Below, one piece after another: positions 43,876 to 52,328 of a stretch of 64,000 bases of DNA. This stretch comes from Pseudoalteromonas luteoviolacea (GTDB lineage: Bacteria > Pseudomonadota > Gammaproteobacteria > Enterobacterales > Alteromonadaceae). Position 1 is the first letter of the stretch. The number at the start of each line of letters is the position of its first letter. The notes beneath the pieces were generated by a model. It was given only the letters and a program-made list of their open reading frames with translations, was not told where the DNA came from and did not search any database. The position numbers were made by a program, and so were the translations under genes. The stretch covers positions 2,012,001-2,076,000 of the forward strand of contig NZ_CP015411.1 of the NCBI RefSeq assembly GCF_001750165.1. The letters run 5' to 3'.

Positions 43876-45522
43876 TTAGTAAAGCGTCTCTAGGTGAATC
43901 TTAGCGTCTGATTTTGAACGCTTTTTAATTTTATTCATATAATTGTATAGCGTTACGAGTTCAACTTGCTGTTTATTTGAACTATAAAGGGATGCTTGCA
44001 ACTTTGCAATTTCTTCCCTAATTTCGGTTGGTTGTTGGCTAAGCCACGCTTTCAGTGATTGTTGATACTCGAGCTCAACATAAGCACGCAATAGCGTATA
44101 AAATTGTCTGAGGTCATTCTGCTTTGCTACCTTTCCTAATAGTTTTAGCTTCGTCTGTGCATCAGTAGTAACCGTTGCTTGATCATTTGTAGATGAAGTC
44201 TGTAGTGGTGCTGGTGACTTTTTAAACAAAAAAGTCAGAAGCGTAGCTAACCAAAGTACATACCCCAAACACATTATCAACCAGTCTAACCAAGACTTTT
44301 CTGAGTCTTTGTAGATGATCGTTGGCTCTGGTTCAGAGGGGGGGGCCACAGGCTGAGTGATGGCATTAGTTTGCGGCTGGACTACTGGCTGTTGTGGCTG
44401 ATTTGGGTCTGCGATAACTTCTATAGTTCGCGCAGGCAAAGTAGCATACTGAATGCGGTTTATCACAGTGTTAAACCATGGAAGCTGTATTTCGGGTAGC
44501 GTATATTTACCAGGCTTTTGGGGGAGTAGGGCATAGGATGCAACCATTTGTGAAATAACGCGCCCATCTCTAGCCATCTGATTTCTGTCTGTTTCATCTG
44601 GGTAAATTCTAAAGCCATCTACACTGGGAATATCTAGGTCTGGCATCTGCTCCTTAGTAATACCGAGTGCAGTAAGTGTAAAAGTTCTGGTAATTGGTGA
44701 ACCGACAATTACTTGTTTATCTTCTGGTTGCCATTCTTCGGCTAGGTTGACCAACTCACTAGGTAACCATGCGCCTCTGTAATCGTCTGGGATTGGCTTG
44801 ACTTCAATATCAATTGCATCTCCCACTGCACTCACAGCCATTCGGCGATAGCCTTCACGAACTTGGCCATTAAAAATTGGACCTTCAATAGTGAAGCTAC
44901 CACTTTTTTGCGGTTGAACAAGGTATTTCCTAGTTATCACTCGATAGCGGCGGCCATCGAGTACTTCATAGCTCTCTTCCTGCTGACCCATAGGGGTAAT
45001 AGAACCCTCATCCATCATAGGCTGAGTCATTTGGGCATCAAGCAAATCTTTGCCAATAAACAACTTTACAGTATATAGAGCTGCCTGTTGCACATATAAG
45101 GATTCTGGCGACAGCTCAGTAGTGACGAAAACATCTTTTTGTTGGCTCTCATCAGATTCCCTAGCTACAACGCGTAAATTAATTGGTTGAGATTTTGTTC
45201 CAGAAATATCGAATGCGGGAATAGTGAACTCTCCAGCACTTCGAGACATGACTTGCATTTGCCAGCTTGTTGCACTGCTCATACTGCCATTAACTATTTG
45301 GGTACGAGAGCTGGTACTAATCGGTCCAGTCACAAAGTTTTTTGAAATTGCTGAGGTATCAGGCATTTGACCTGATACCTTACCATTAGCTTCGATGGTT
45401 AAAGTAAAGTATTCCCCAACCAATACAGGGTTTTTATCGACACTGGCTGTGAGTCTGTCTATGGCCAAAGCGGGCAGCGCGACAGCGAATAAAATAAAAC
45501 AGAAAGCAAATCGCATTACCAT
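43876..45522 (-). CDS. batD: BatD-family protein
   Basis: 548 residues. A signal peptide (about 1-20, ending ALA-I) leads into a long beta-sandwich periplasmic region with SVDKNPVLVGEYFTLTIEA and GEFTIPAFDISG. A Gln/Pro-rich stretch lies around 375-400, one membrane helix at about 412-435 (WLIMCLGYVLWLATLLTFLF) and a helical cytoplasmic tail. This is the standard BatD (aerotolerance) layout. Last gene of the leftward moxR-bat operon; its start overlaps the batB/C stop by seven bases. ATG at 45522 or 45516. Confidence 0.9.
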   Translation of the reverse strand: MVMRFAFCFILFAVALPALAIDRLTASVDKNPVLVGEYFTLTIEANGKVSGQMPDTSAISKNFVTGPISTSSRTQIVNGSMSSATSWQMQVMSRSAGEFTIPAFDISGTKSQPINLRVVARESDESQQKDVFVTTELSPESLYVQQAALYTVKLFIGKDLLDAQMTQPMMDEGSITPMGQQEESYEVLDGRRYRVITRKYLVQPQKSGSFTIEGPIFNGQVREGYRRMAVSAVGDAIDIEVKPIPDDYRGAWLPSELVNLAEEWQPEDKQVIVGSPITRTFTLTALGITKEQMPDLDIPSVDGFRIYPDETDRNQMARDGRVISQMVASYALLPQKPGKYTLPEIQLPWFNTVINRIQYATLPARTIEVIADPNQPQQPVVQPQTNAITQPVAPPSEPEPTIIYKDSEKSWLDWLIMCLGYVLWLATLLTFLFKKSPAPLQTSSTNDQATVTTDAQTKLKLLGKVAKQNDLRQFYTLLRAYVELEYQQSLKAWLSQQPTEIREEIAKLQASLYSSNKQQVELVTLYNYMNKIKKRSKSDAKIHLETLY

Positions 45523-47390
45523 GATTTTTCAGCTCCTACTGGTTGTCTTTGTTGTTGTCTTTGTCGTGATTCCAAAAGCATTTTATTTTTCAATAAAATC
45601 GCAGGGTCATCTGGCACTCTTCGAAGTAGCTGGTCCAATTGTTGTGCTTTTTCCTTCTCCTCCGGTGTGAGCTCTCTCATTTCAGATTGTGCCATTTGCT
45701 GCGACTGCTCGTTATCTGATAACTCACTTTGTGGCGTTTGCTGTGATTGCGCTTGTTGCGACTGTTCCTTTTCTTGCTCGCCTTCTTCATCCGATTTTTT
45801 ATTTGCTAACTCAGGCTTATTCTGGTTATCAGATTGCTCGTCACTTTTAGATTGCTCTGACTGTTCAGAGTTTTCTTGCTCAGATTCATCTCCTTGCTCA
45901 TTTTGAGATTGACTCTGTTGTTCAGTTTGATCTGATTGCTCTTGGTTTTCACCTTCACCTTGTTGTTGATCGTTTTGCTGCTCAGAAGATTGCTCTTGGT
46001 TATTTTGATCTTGGTTATTTTTCTCCTGATTTTGTTGAGACTGCTGATCTTTCAACTGCTCTACTAACTCTTTGTTTTCTTGAGCTTGTGTAAGGGTAGG
46101 GTCTTTTCTCAAAGCATTCTCATATGCATCTGCAGCTTCATCGAGCTTGCCCAATTGTGCTAATGCGTTGCCAAGGTTGTATTGACCAATCGCAGTATCG
46201 GTGTTTTGCAATGTCTTAACAGCTTGTTCGTATTGTCCTTGTTTGTACTGAGCTGCGCCACGCAATGTCGCATTCTGTGCTGCACTGGCCTGATCGAAGT
46301 TTTCATCTTGATAAGCTGACATCGCATTTTGATCTGTGTTTTTGAACCAAGATTGCCAATCAGCAGCATAGCTAGGTGAGCTTGGCACAAAAGATACAAT
46401 GCAGATTACCAACGCCACTGCATTGTTACGAAATGCCAACAGCGCAAGAGGAATAATTGCAAATAGTAGGTACTGACCTGCATCAACACGCCAGAGTGTT
46501 TCATTTGGCTCATTGGAAGATTCAATGTCCTGCGTATTCTCGATCGCGAAGGTTTCTATATCTGAATTATCCGGTGAGTAAGTAGCATACTTGCCCCCTA
46601 ATCTCTGAGCTAAAGAGCGTAATCTATCGGCATAAAGCTTAGGTACAACGATTTGCCCGTATCTATCTTTTAAGAATCCACCTTCAGGTACACTGATAGG
46701 AGCACCTTGGGCGGTGCCAACGCCATAAACATGTAATCGATACCCAGATCCGCTGAGCATATTCTGAATATCTTGCGCATCTTCTAGTTCAATTTCATCT
46801 GTAATTAAAATAATCTCACCTGAAGGGTAACCAGCCTGTTCGAGAAGTGTTTTTGCTTGGTCAATACCTGCAAGTACGTTTGCACCTTTGCCTGGCATGA
46901 TGTCTGGGCTAATACTTGGAACTAGGTTTTCAAGGGTATTGATGTCGCTTGTGAGAGGCGACACAATAAAGGCATCCTGAGCGTAAGCTACCAAAGCTGT
47001 ATCGCCTTCACGGAACTGCTGCAACATATCCAGTGTTTTAAATCTTGCTTGTGTGAGCCTATTTGGAGCAATGTCGGTTGAATACATGGAGTAAGACATG
47101 TCCATGACTAGCACTCTAGCTTGTTTTGCCGAAAAGACGGGAACACTTTGCTTTTCAATACTTGGTCCAGATGCGGCCAATATTCCAAGTAACAGAATCA
47201 GGCTAGTTAACCAAGAAGAATGATTTGATTTGCTCTGTTTACCTTCGGTTAAAACTATTTTGGCCAAATGCGGCGCAATTAATTGCGATTGTTTATTGCT
47301 GGATTTTTTGTACCACTGCAAAACACAAATGATGGTCCAAGGTATTAATAACCAGAGCAGCTCTGGTCTAATAAATTGAAATTCGGTCAT
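45516..47390 (-). CDS. VWA-TPR protein (BatB/BatC fusion)
   Basis: 624 residues. Two hydrophobic helices at about 10-27 and 60-78 are followed by a von Willebrand factor A domain (about 90-290) with an intact MIDAS (DMSYSMYS; later ITDEIE), another membrane helix (about 308-345), and TPR repeats (about 355-460: YKQGQYEQAVKTLQ, QYNLGNALAQLGKLDEAADAYENAL). A striking Gln/Asn/Glu/Ser-rich tail (about 465-600) ends near LRRVPDDPAILLKNKMLLES. BatB and BatC are separate genes in Bacteroides and are fused here, as is usual in gammaproteobacteria. Batteries of such VWA proteins work with MoxR ATPases. Confidence 0.9.
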   Translation of the reverse strand: MTEFQFIRPELLWLLIPWTIICVLQWYKKSSNKQSQLIAPHLAKIVLTEGKQSKSNHSSWLTSLILLLGILAASGPSIEKQSVPVFSAKQARVLVMDMSYSMYSTDIAPNRLTQARFKTLDMLQQFREGDTALVAYAQDAFIVSPLTSDINTLENLVPSISPDIMPGKGANVLAGIDQAKTLLEQAGYPSGEIILITDEIELEDAQDIQNMLSGSGYRLHVYGVGTAQGAPISVPEGGFLKDRYGQIVVPKLYADRLRSLAQRLGGKYATYSPDNSDIETFAIENTQDIESSNEPNETLWRVDAGQYLLFAIIPLALLAFRNNAVALVICIVSFVPSSPSYAADWQSWFKNTDQNAMSAYQDENFDQASAAQNATLRGAAQYKQGQYEQAVKTLQNTDTAIGQYNLGNALAQLGKLDEAADAYENALRKDPTLTQAQENKELVEQLKDQQSQQNQEKNNQDQNNQEQSSEQQNDQQQGEGENQEQSDQTEQQSQSQNEQGDESEQENSEQSEQSKSDEQSDNQNKPELANKKSDEEGEQEKEQSQQAQSQQTPQSELSDNEQSQQMAQSEMRELTPEEKEKAQQLDQLLRRVPDDPAILLKNKMLLESRQRQQQRQPVGAEKSW

Positions 47391-47391
47391 A

Positions 47392-48378
47392 TTAATTACC
47401 TTGCCTCCACTGCATTACAAAGCGAATAAGTAGTGCCAAACTCCATACTGCGAGGGCTACTAGCAGTGGGATATAAAATAGCGCGATTTTAGGGCGGAAT
47501 GTTTCATCTTCTGCTGAGATGGGCTCTAGGTTATCTAATTCAGAGTAAATTTGTTGAAGGCCTTGCACATCTTTTGCGCGGAAATAGCGACCACCTGTTT
47601 CTGTGGCAATATGGGTCAGTGTTTGCTCATCGATACTCGCACCTGACATCCCGCCGAGCGAGAAGAAACCCCTGCCTCTGCGTCCATCTGAGCCAACACC
47701 GATTGTGTATACTTTTATCCCTTCTTCTCTGGCTAAAATTAATGCTTCTTCTGGTTGCAGGTTACCCGCCGTATTTTGGCCATCTGTCAGCAGTATTAGA
47801 ATACGGTTACTTTCTTCTTTTTGATTGAAGCGTTTTACAGCAAGACCTAATGCGTCGCCGATAGCTGTGGCTCTGCCCACTAAACCAATTTGCGACTCCT
47901 GCAACATTTGGCTTACAGTGTTGATGTCTTTGGTTAAAGGTGTTTGTAAAAAAGCAGTATCAGCGAATAAAATCAGACCGAGTCTATCGCCTTGCCTCTG
48001 TTCAATAAAGTCACCTAGTACCGCTTTGACAACGGATAACCTATCTATATAACGGCCGTTATATTCCATGTCTTCTTCAGCCATCGAATGAGAGAGATCC
48101 ACCGCCATCATGATATCTCTGCCTTCACTTGGCAAAGTAATAGGGTCATCCAACCATGTCGGATTACTCAAAGCAGTAATCAACAGCAACCAAATGAGCA
48201 TTTCCAACCAATTTTTTTTGTGAGATAGGGCCTGCTCTTGTGTTCCCATACCACCCAAAATGGCATAACTTGGCATTCGGATTTTTTGTTGGGCCTGTAA
48301 TGCAACAGGTTTTACTTTTGCGATAATCCAAGGTAGTGGAAGCAACAAAAAAGCTAAGGGCCACTCAAATTCAAACAT
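47392..48378 (-). CDS. batA: VWA-domain protein BatA
   Basis: 328 residues. N-terminal hydrophobic segments at about 7-22 and 58-72, then a VWA domain (about 85-290) with MIDAS MAVDLSHSMAEEDM and the second metal-site region TPLTKDINTVS and ILLTDGQN. A C-terminal membrane helix is at about 302-322. The stop is one base from the batB/C start, and its own start overlaps the DUF4381 gene by eight bases, so translation is coupled along the operon. Confidence 0.9.
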   Translation of the reverse strand: MFEFEWPLAFLLLPLPWIIAKVKPVALQAQQKIRMPSYAILGGMGTQEQALSHKKNWLEMLIWLLLITALSNPTWLDDPITLPSEGRDIMMAVDLSHSMAEEDMEYNGRYIDRLSVVKAVLGDFIEQRQGDRLGLILFADTAFLQTPLTKDINTVSQMLQESQIGLVGRATAIGDALGLAVKRFNQKEESNRILILLTDGQNTAGNLQPEEALILAREEGIKVYTIGVGSDGRRGRGFFSLGGMSGASIDEQTLTHIATETGGRYFRAKDVQGLQQIYSELDNLEPISAEDETFRPKIALFYIPLLVALAVWSLALLIRFVMQWRQGN

Positions 48379-48805
48379 CTAAGCACTCCTTAGTTTTAAA
48401 CGTCTTAATTGCCATCATAAGCTGTTCAACATGTTCATTTTGATTATCCGGTTTATAAAAGGATGTAATATCTTGCTCTTTGAATTGTGCTTTTGAAATG
48501 GCATTTAATGTCTGACACCAAGCTGCGCTCGACTGAGAGGCGACTGATGCACCGTAGTAGTGTTTAGTGAGTCTTTTTACTATGCCATGCAATGCAAGGG
48601 CGTCTTGCTGGTGTTGCTGGCTTAATTTTATCGCCTCTCTTTTAGCAGCGCCAAATTGCCAGTTTTTATATAGCCAAACAGTCAAGGCTATTAGCAAAAT
48701 AATAGAAACGCAAATGAGTGCCCACATTGGCATTGATAAAGGCCACCAACTCACTTGCTCTGGTGGCATCACATCATGGAGGGCATCTAATGGAGATTGA
48801 GTCAT
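48371..48805 (-). CDS. DUF4381 membrane protein
   Basis: 144 residues. One membrane helix at about 27-46 (MWALICVSIILLIALTVWLY) and a soluble helical C-terminal domain (about 50-144) with AIKLSQQHQQDALALHGIVKRLTKHYYG. This is the DUF4381 layout always found between DUF58 and BatA genes. It overlaps batA and starts five bases after the DUF58 stop. Role in the complex unknown. Confidence 0.88.
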   Translation of the reverse strand: MTQSPLDALHDVMPPEQVSWWPLSMPMWALICVSIILLIALTVWLYKNWQFGAAKREAIKLSQQHQQDALALHGIVKRLTKHYYGASVASQSSAAWCQTLNAISKAQFKEQDITSFYKPDNQNEHVEQLMMAIKTFKTKECLDV

Positions 48806-48810
48806 AACAG

Positions 48811-49752
48811 TTACCTAGAGAGCTGAGTTTCTAAAGGAGTATCCGCAGAAAAGTTAAGCATCATCATGCCTGAACGCTGCAAGCGTTTTAGGCGTTCGCT
48901 GAACACTTGTTGTGCTCGCTTGGCAAACTTATCTCTGAATTGCTTATCACTTAATGGTAGTGTCCAAGTATTCTGTGTTCCTTGGATCTCAACCGCTTGA
49001 CTATATGCTGGTAATGTGTGCTCAAAGGGATCACTAATCTGGCATCCTATCAATTCACAGTGTCGACTCAGTCCTTCAAGCAGTGAGAAGCTTTCATCAT
49101 TCAAGTCTGAGAAATCAGAAATTAAATAAATTAAGCTGCCTGGTTTTGCTAAATGCTTCAGTCTTTTTAGATTGTCATTAAAACGGCTGATACTTTCATT
49201 GTCTCGACGAGTGAGACTTGTTTCATGAACGTCACACAATTGGTGGCAAAATGCTAACACACCTTTGTCTCTGGCTGTCGGTTTGAGCTCGTGATGACTG
49301 TGTTCTGAGAATACAATGCCGCCTAGTCTATCTCCACGCAGTGAGGCTGACCATGCGACCAATGCACTCAAATGGGCAGCCTGCACCGATTTTAACAGCA
49401 GTTGGCTGCCAAACAACATGCTGTTTGATAGGTCAGTAAAGATGAAGACAGGGCGTTCTTTTTCTTCTTGATAAAGCTTTGTATGCGCTTCACCTGTTCG
49501 AGCTGTTACGCGCCAATCTATCGCGCGAATATCGTCGCCATATTGGTACTGACGAACTTCGGCAAACTCCATACCTCGCCCCTTGTGTGGCGCGAGATAT
49601 TGACCAGCTTGCGCACTGCGGATTTGGCCCTTTGGTTTCAAATCAAGCAGACGAGATTTGCTTTTATAATAAAGCAACTCTTTTAGCCCAAGCTCAACAC
49701 CATTGGTATGACAGTTTTTAAACCAGTTTTGGATATCAATATTTGCTTTCAT
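48811..49752 (-). CDS. DUF58 protein
   Basis: 313 residues. The DUF58 hallmark is clear: GRGMEFAEVRQYQYGDDIRAIDWRVTARTGEAHTKLYQEEKERPVFIFTDLSNSM (about 56-112), which includes the degenerate VWA-like MIDAS DLSNSM. Soluble in this group. It is probably an adaptor between MoxR ATPase and the VWA membrane proteins. Stop and start lie close to its neighbours in the moxR operon. Confidence 0.92.
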   Translation of the reverse strand: MKANIDIQNWFKNCHTNGVELGLKELLYYKSKSRLLDLKPKGQIRSAQAGQYLAPHKGRGMEFAEVRQYQYGDDIRAIDWRVTARTGEAHTKLYQEEKERPVFIFTDLSNSMLFGSQLLLKSVQAAHLSALVAWSASLRGDRLGGIVFSEHSHHELKPTARDKGVLAFCHQLCDVHETSLTRRDNESISRFNDNLKRLKHLAKPGSLIYLISDFSDLNDESFSLLEGLSRHCELIGCQISDPFEHTLPAYSQAVEIQGTQNTWTLPLSDKQFRDKFAKRAQQVFSERLKRLQRSGMMMLNFSADTPLETQLSR

Positions 49753-49768
49753 AAACCAAGCTTACACT

Positions 49769-50725
49769 TTAAGGGACTGGCACTAACTCAAGAATTCGGC
49801 TAATAACCTGATCTTTAGTAATACCATCAGCTTGTGCCTCATAGCTTAAGATAATTCTGTGCCTAAGGACATCGTGTAAAACAGCTTGAATATCATCTGG
49901 TGTTACGAAATCACGCTGTTGCAACCATGCATGAGCGCGTGCACACTTATCTAATGCGATTGTTGCACGAGGACTTGCTCCCAATTCTATCCATGTGCCA
50001 AGTTGTGCATCTAACTGGGAAGCTTCGCGAGTAGCGATAATCAATTGAACTAAATATAGCTCTAGTGGTTCAGCCAAATGTAACTCAAGCACCTTTTTTC
50101 TTGCTTCGAAGAGAGTCTGTTGACTGATTGGGCTAAATTTTACCGCTTCTGTACTGAGTGCTTCACCGCGAGTGAGTCGCAGTATTTCTAATTCAGTTTG
50201 TGCCTTTGGGTAATCAATATTGAGGTGCAGTAGGAATCGGTCCAGCTGTGCTTCAGGGAGTGGGTAAGTACCTTCCTGCTCAAGTGGGTTTTGTGTTGCC
50301 ATAACCATGAACAATTCAGGTAACGGGTAGGTTGTTTTACCGACTGTTACTTGTCTCTCTGCCATCGCCTCTAATAAAGCGGATTGAACTTTTGCAGGTG
50401 CTCGGTTGATCTCATCTGCGAGTACAAGATTATGGAATAAGGGGCCTTTTTCAAACACAAACTCACTGGTTTGTTGCCTATAAATATCAGTACCAGTTAT
50501 ATCTGCAGGTAATAAGTCAGGGGTAAACTGAACACGCTGGAAGCTGCCTTCAATGCCTTTTGCAAGCGCGTTGACTGCACGGGTTTTTGCAAGGCCTGGA
50601 GGCCCCTCTACTAATAAATGTCCATCTGCTAATATAGCGATTAATAGTGCTTCAGTAAGGTCAGGTTGACCAATAATTTGTGTGTCTAAGTATTTTTTTA
50701 ATTCAGTAAACTCATTAACTGCCAT
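49769..50725 (-). CDS. MoxR-type AAA+ ATPase
   Basis: 318 residues. Walker A GPPGLAKTRAVN (about 46-57), the MoxR stretch RVQFTPDLLPADITGTDIY, Walker B VLADEINRAPAKVQSALLEAM, and the sensor ATQNPLEQEGTYPLPEAQLDRFLL. C-terminal helices contain GASPRATIAL and DDIQAVLHDVLRHRI. ATG at 50725 was chosen: it follows AAGGA at nine bases, while the longer frame begins with TTG eight codons upstream. First gene of the moxR-DUF58-DUF4381-batA-batB/C-batD operon; such ATPases act as chaperones for metal or complex assembly. Confidence 0.93.
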   Translation of the reverse strand: MAVNEFTELKKYLDTQIIGQPDLTEALLIAILADGHLLVEGPPGLAKTRAVNALAKGIEGSFQRVQFTPDLLPADITGTDIYRQQTSEFVFEKGPLFHNLVLADEINRAPAKVQSALLEAMAERQVTVGKTTYPLPELFMVMATQNPLEQEGTYPLPEAQLDRFLLHLNIDYPKAQTELEILRLTRGEALSTEAVKFSPISQQTLFEARKKVLELHLAEPLELYLVQLIIATREASQLDAQLGTWIELGASPRATIALDKCARAHAWLQQRDFVTPDDIQAVLHDVLRHRIILSYEAQADGITKDQVISRILELVPVP

Positions 50726-50983
50726 GCTTGTTTGTCCTTGTTCTGACAAATTTGTTGCTTATTTATATGGATTGAAACGGAAAACTCAAGCTTTTGAGGT
50801 GTAATTTCGCACTTTTCTTAGACTCTTTTATTTTGTTTAGTTCCATATTTTTAATATATTTTTCAGAAGCTTTTTGATTTGTGTAAAAATCACGCTAAGT
50901 TTAATTTGCGCTGAGATTTTTACACACAATTTCCATTTTTCTATTGGCAGAATGGATTCGGTTGTTTAGAATCGAGTTAAAAT

Positions 50984-51000
50984 AACAGGTCAGACCTGTC
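50984..51000. promoter_or_regulatory. FadR-like operator upstream of fadI
   Basis: AACAGGTCAGACCTGTC keeps the FadR core GGTC-N-GACC and the outer AAC and GT of the 17-base consensus (AACTGGTCNGACCAGTT). It is a 13-base perfect dyad plus flanks, placed 18 bases before the fadI ATG, where binding would repress. Match seen; FadR itself is outside the window. Confidence 0.72.
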
Positions 51001-51017
51001 AGCGGGAGAGCAAATTC

Positions 51018-52328
51018 ATGTCTGAACAAAACATTCTAAAAACAATAAATGGAGACCGTATTGCTATTGTTAGTGGCCTACGTACTCCTTTCGCAAAACA
51101 AGCTACGGCTTATCACCACGTGCCAGCACTTGACCTCGGTAAAACCGTGGTCAACGAAATGCTTGAGCGCCTGAATATCGACAAAAAAGAAATTGATCAG
51201 CTAGTCTTTGGCCAAGTGGTACAAATGCCAGAAGCGCCAAATATTGCACGTGAAATCGTATTAGGTACTGGTATGCCCGTCTCTGTTGATGCTTATTCAG
51301 TTTCTCGTGCCTGCGCAACCAGTTTCCAAGCCGTGGCGAATGTCGCAGAGTCGATCATCGCAGGGTACAGTGCTGTTGGTATTGCTGGAGGCGCTGATTC
51401 GTCCTCAGTTCTGCCGATTGGTGTAAGCAAGAAGTTGGCAGGGAGTCTAGTTGATCTCAACAAAGCAAGAACCTTGAGCCAGCGTTTGAAGATTTTCTCT
51501 AAGTTAAGATTAAAAGATTTATTACCAGTACCACCAGCAGTAGCTGAGTATTCAACGGGCCTTTCAATGGGTGATACTGCGGAGCAAATGGCAAAAACGC
51601 ATGGGATCAGCCGTGAAGAACAAGACGCGTTAGCGCATCGTTCCCACTCTCTAGCGGCAAAAGCTTGGGACGAAGGTCTATTATCCCCTGAGGTTATGAC
51701 TGCGCATGTTGAGCCTTACAAGAGTTTTCTTGATAGGGATAACAATATACGTGCAAACTCCTCACTAGAGGGCTATGCCAAGTTGCGTCCTGTATTTGAC
51801 AGGAAACACGGCTCGGTTACTGCCGCTAATGCAACACCTTTGACTGATGGTGCCGCTGCTGTATTAATGATGAGTGAGAGCAAAGCAAAAGCACTTGGTT
51901 ATGAAATTCTTGGTTATGTTCGTTCTTATGCTTTCTCCGCAATTGGTGTGCACGAAGACATGTTAATGGGTCCTGCACATTCAACACCTTTGGCATTAGA
52001 TAGAGCAGGAATCGAACTCAAAGATCTCGATTTAATTGAAATGCATGAGGCGTTTGCGGCGCAAGCGCTTGCCAATGTAAAGATGTTTGCATCAGATAAA
52101 TTTGCGCAAGAAAAGCTTGGCCGTAATAAAGCTATCGGCGAAATAGACATGGATAAATTCAATGTTAATGGCGGTTCATTGGCATATGGACACCCATTTG
52201 CGGCAACGGGCGCCCGACTTATTACGCAAAGCTTAAATGAATTAAAACGCCGAGGTGGTGGGCTTGCATTGACAACCGCATGCGCAGCAGGTGGTTTAGG
52301 TGCGGCTTTTGTATTGGAGAGTGCATAA
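51018..52328 (+). CDS. fadI: Acetyl-CoA C-acyltransferase FadI
   Basis: 436 residues. Thiolase motifs: nucleophilic Cys in SVSRACATSFQAVANVAESI (about 94-98), NVNGGSLAYGHPFAATGARL with the catalytic His, and the C-terminal Cys in TTACAAGGLGAAFVLE. The opening GDRIAIVSGLRTPFAKQATAYHHVPALDLG is characteristic for FadI as opposed to FadA. It performs the last step of beta-oxidation with FadJ. GGGAG precedes ATG at 51018, and fadJ starts at the base after its stop. Confidence 0.95.
   Translation: MSEQNILKTINGDRIAIVSGLRTPFAKQATAYHHVPALDLGKTVVNEMLERLNIDKKEIDQLVFGQVVQMPEAPNIAREIVLGTGMPVSVDAYSVSRACATSFQAVANVAESIIAGYSAVGIAGGADSSSVLPIGVSKKLAGSLVDLNKARTLSQRLKIFSKLRLKDLLPVPPAVAEYSTGLSMGDTAEQMAKTHGISREEQDALAHRSHSLAAKAWDEGLLSPEVMTAHVEPYKSFLDRDNNIRANSSLEGYAKLRPVFDRKHGSVTAANATPLTDGAAAVLMMSESKAKALGYEILGYVRSYAFSAIGVHEDMLMGPAHSTPLALDRAGIELKDLDLIEMHEAFAAQALANVKMFASDKFAQEKLGRNKAIGEIDMDKFNVNGGSLAYGHPFAATGARLITQSLNELKRRGGGLALTTACAAGGLGAAFVLESA

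Noticed and set aside
45667..45906. Cys/Ser-rich 79-residue frame
   Set aside because: Antisense shadow of the Gln-rich repeat region of the BatB/C fusion gene.
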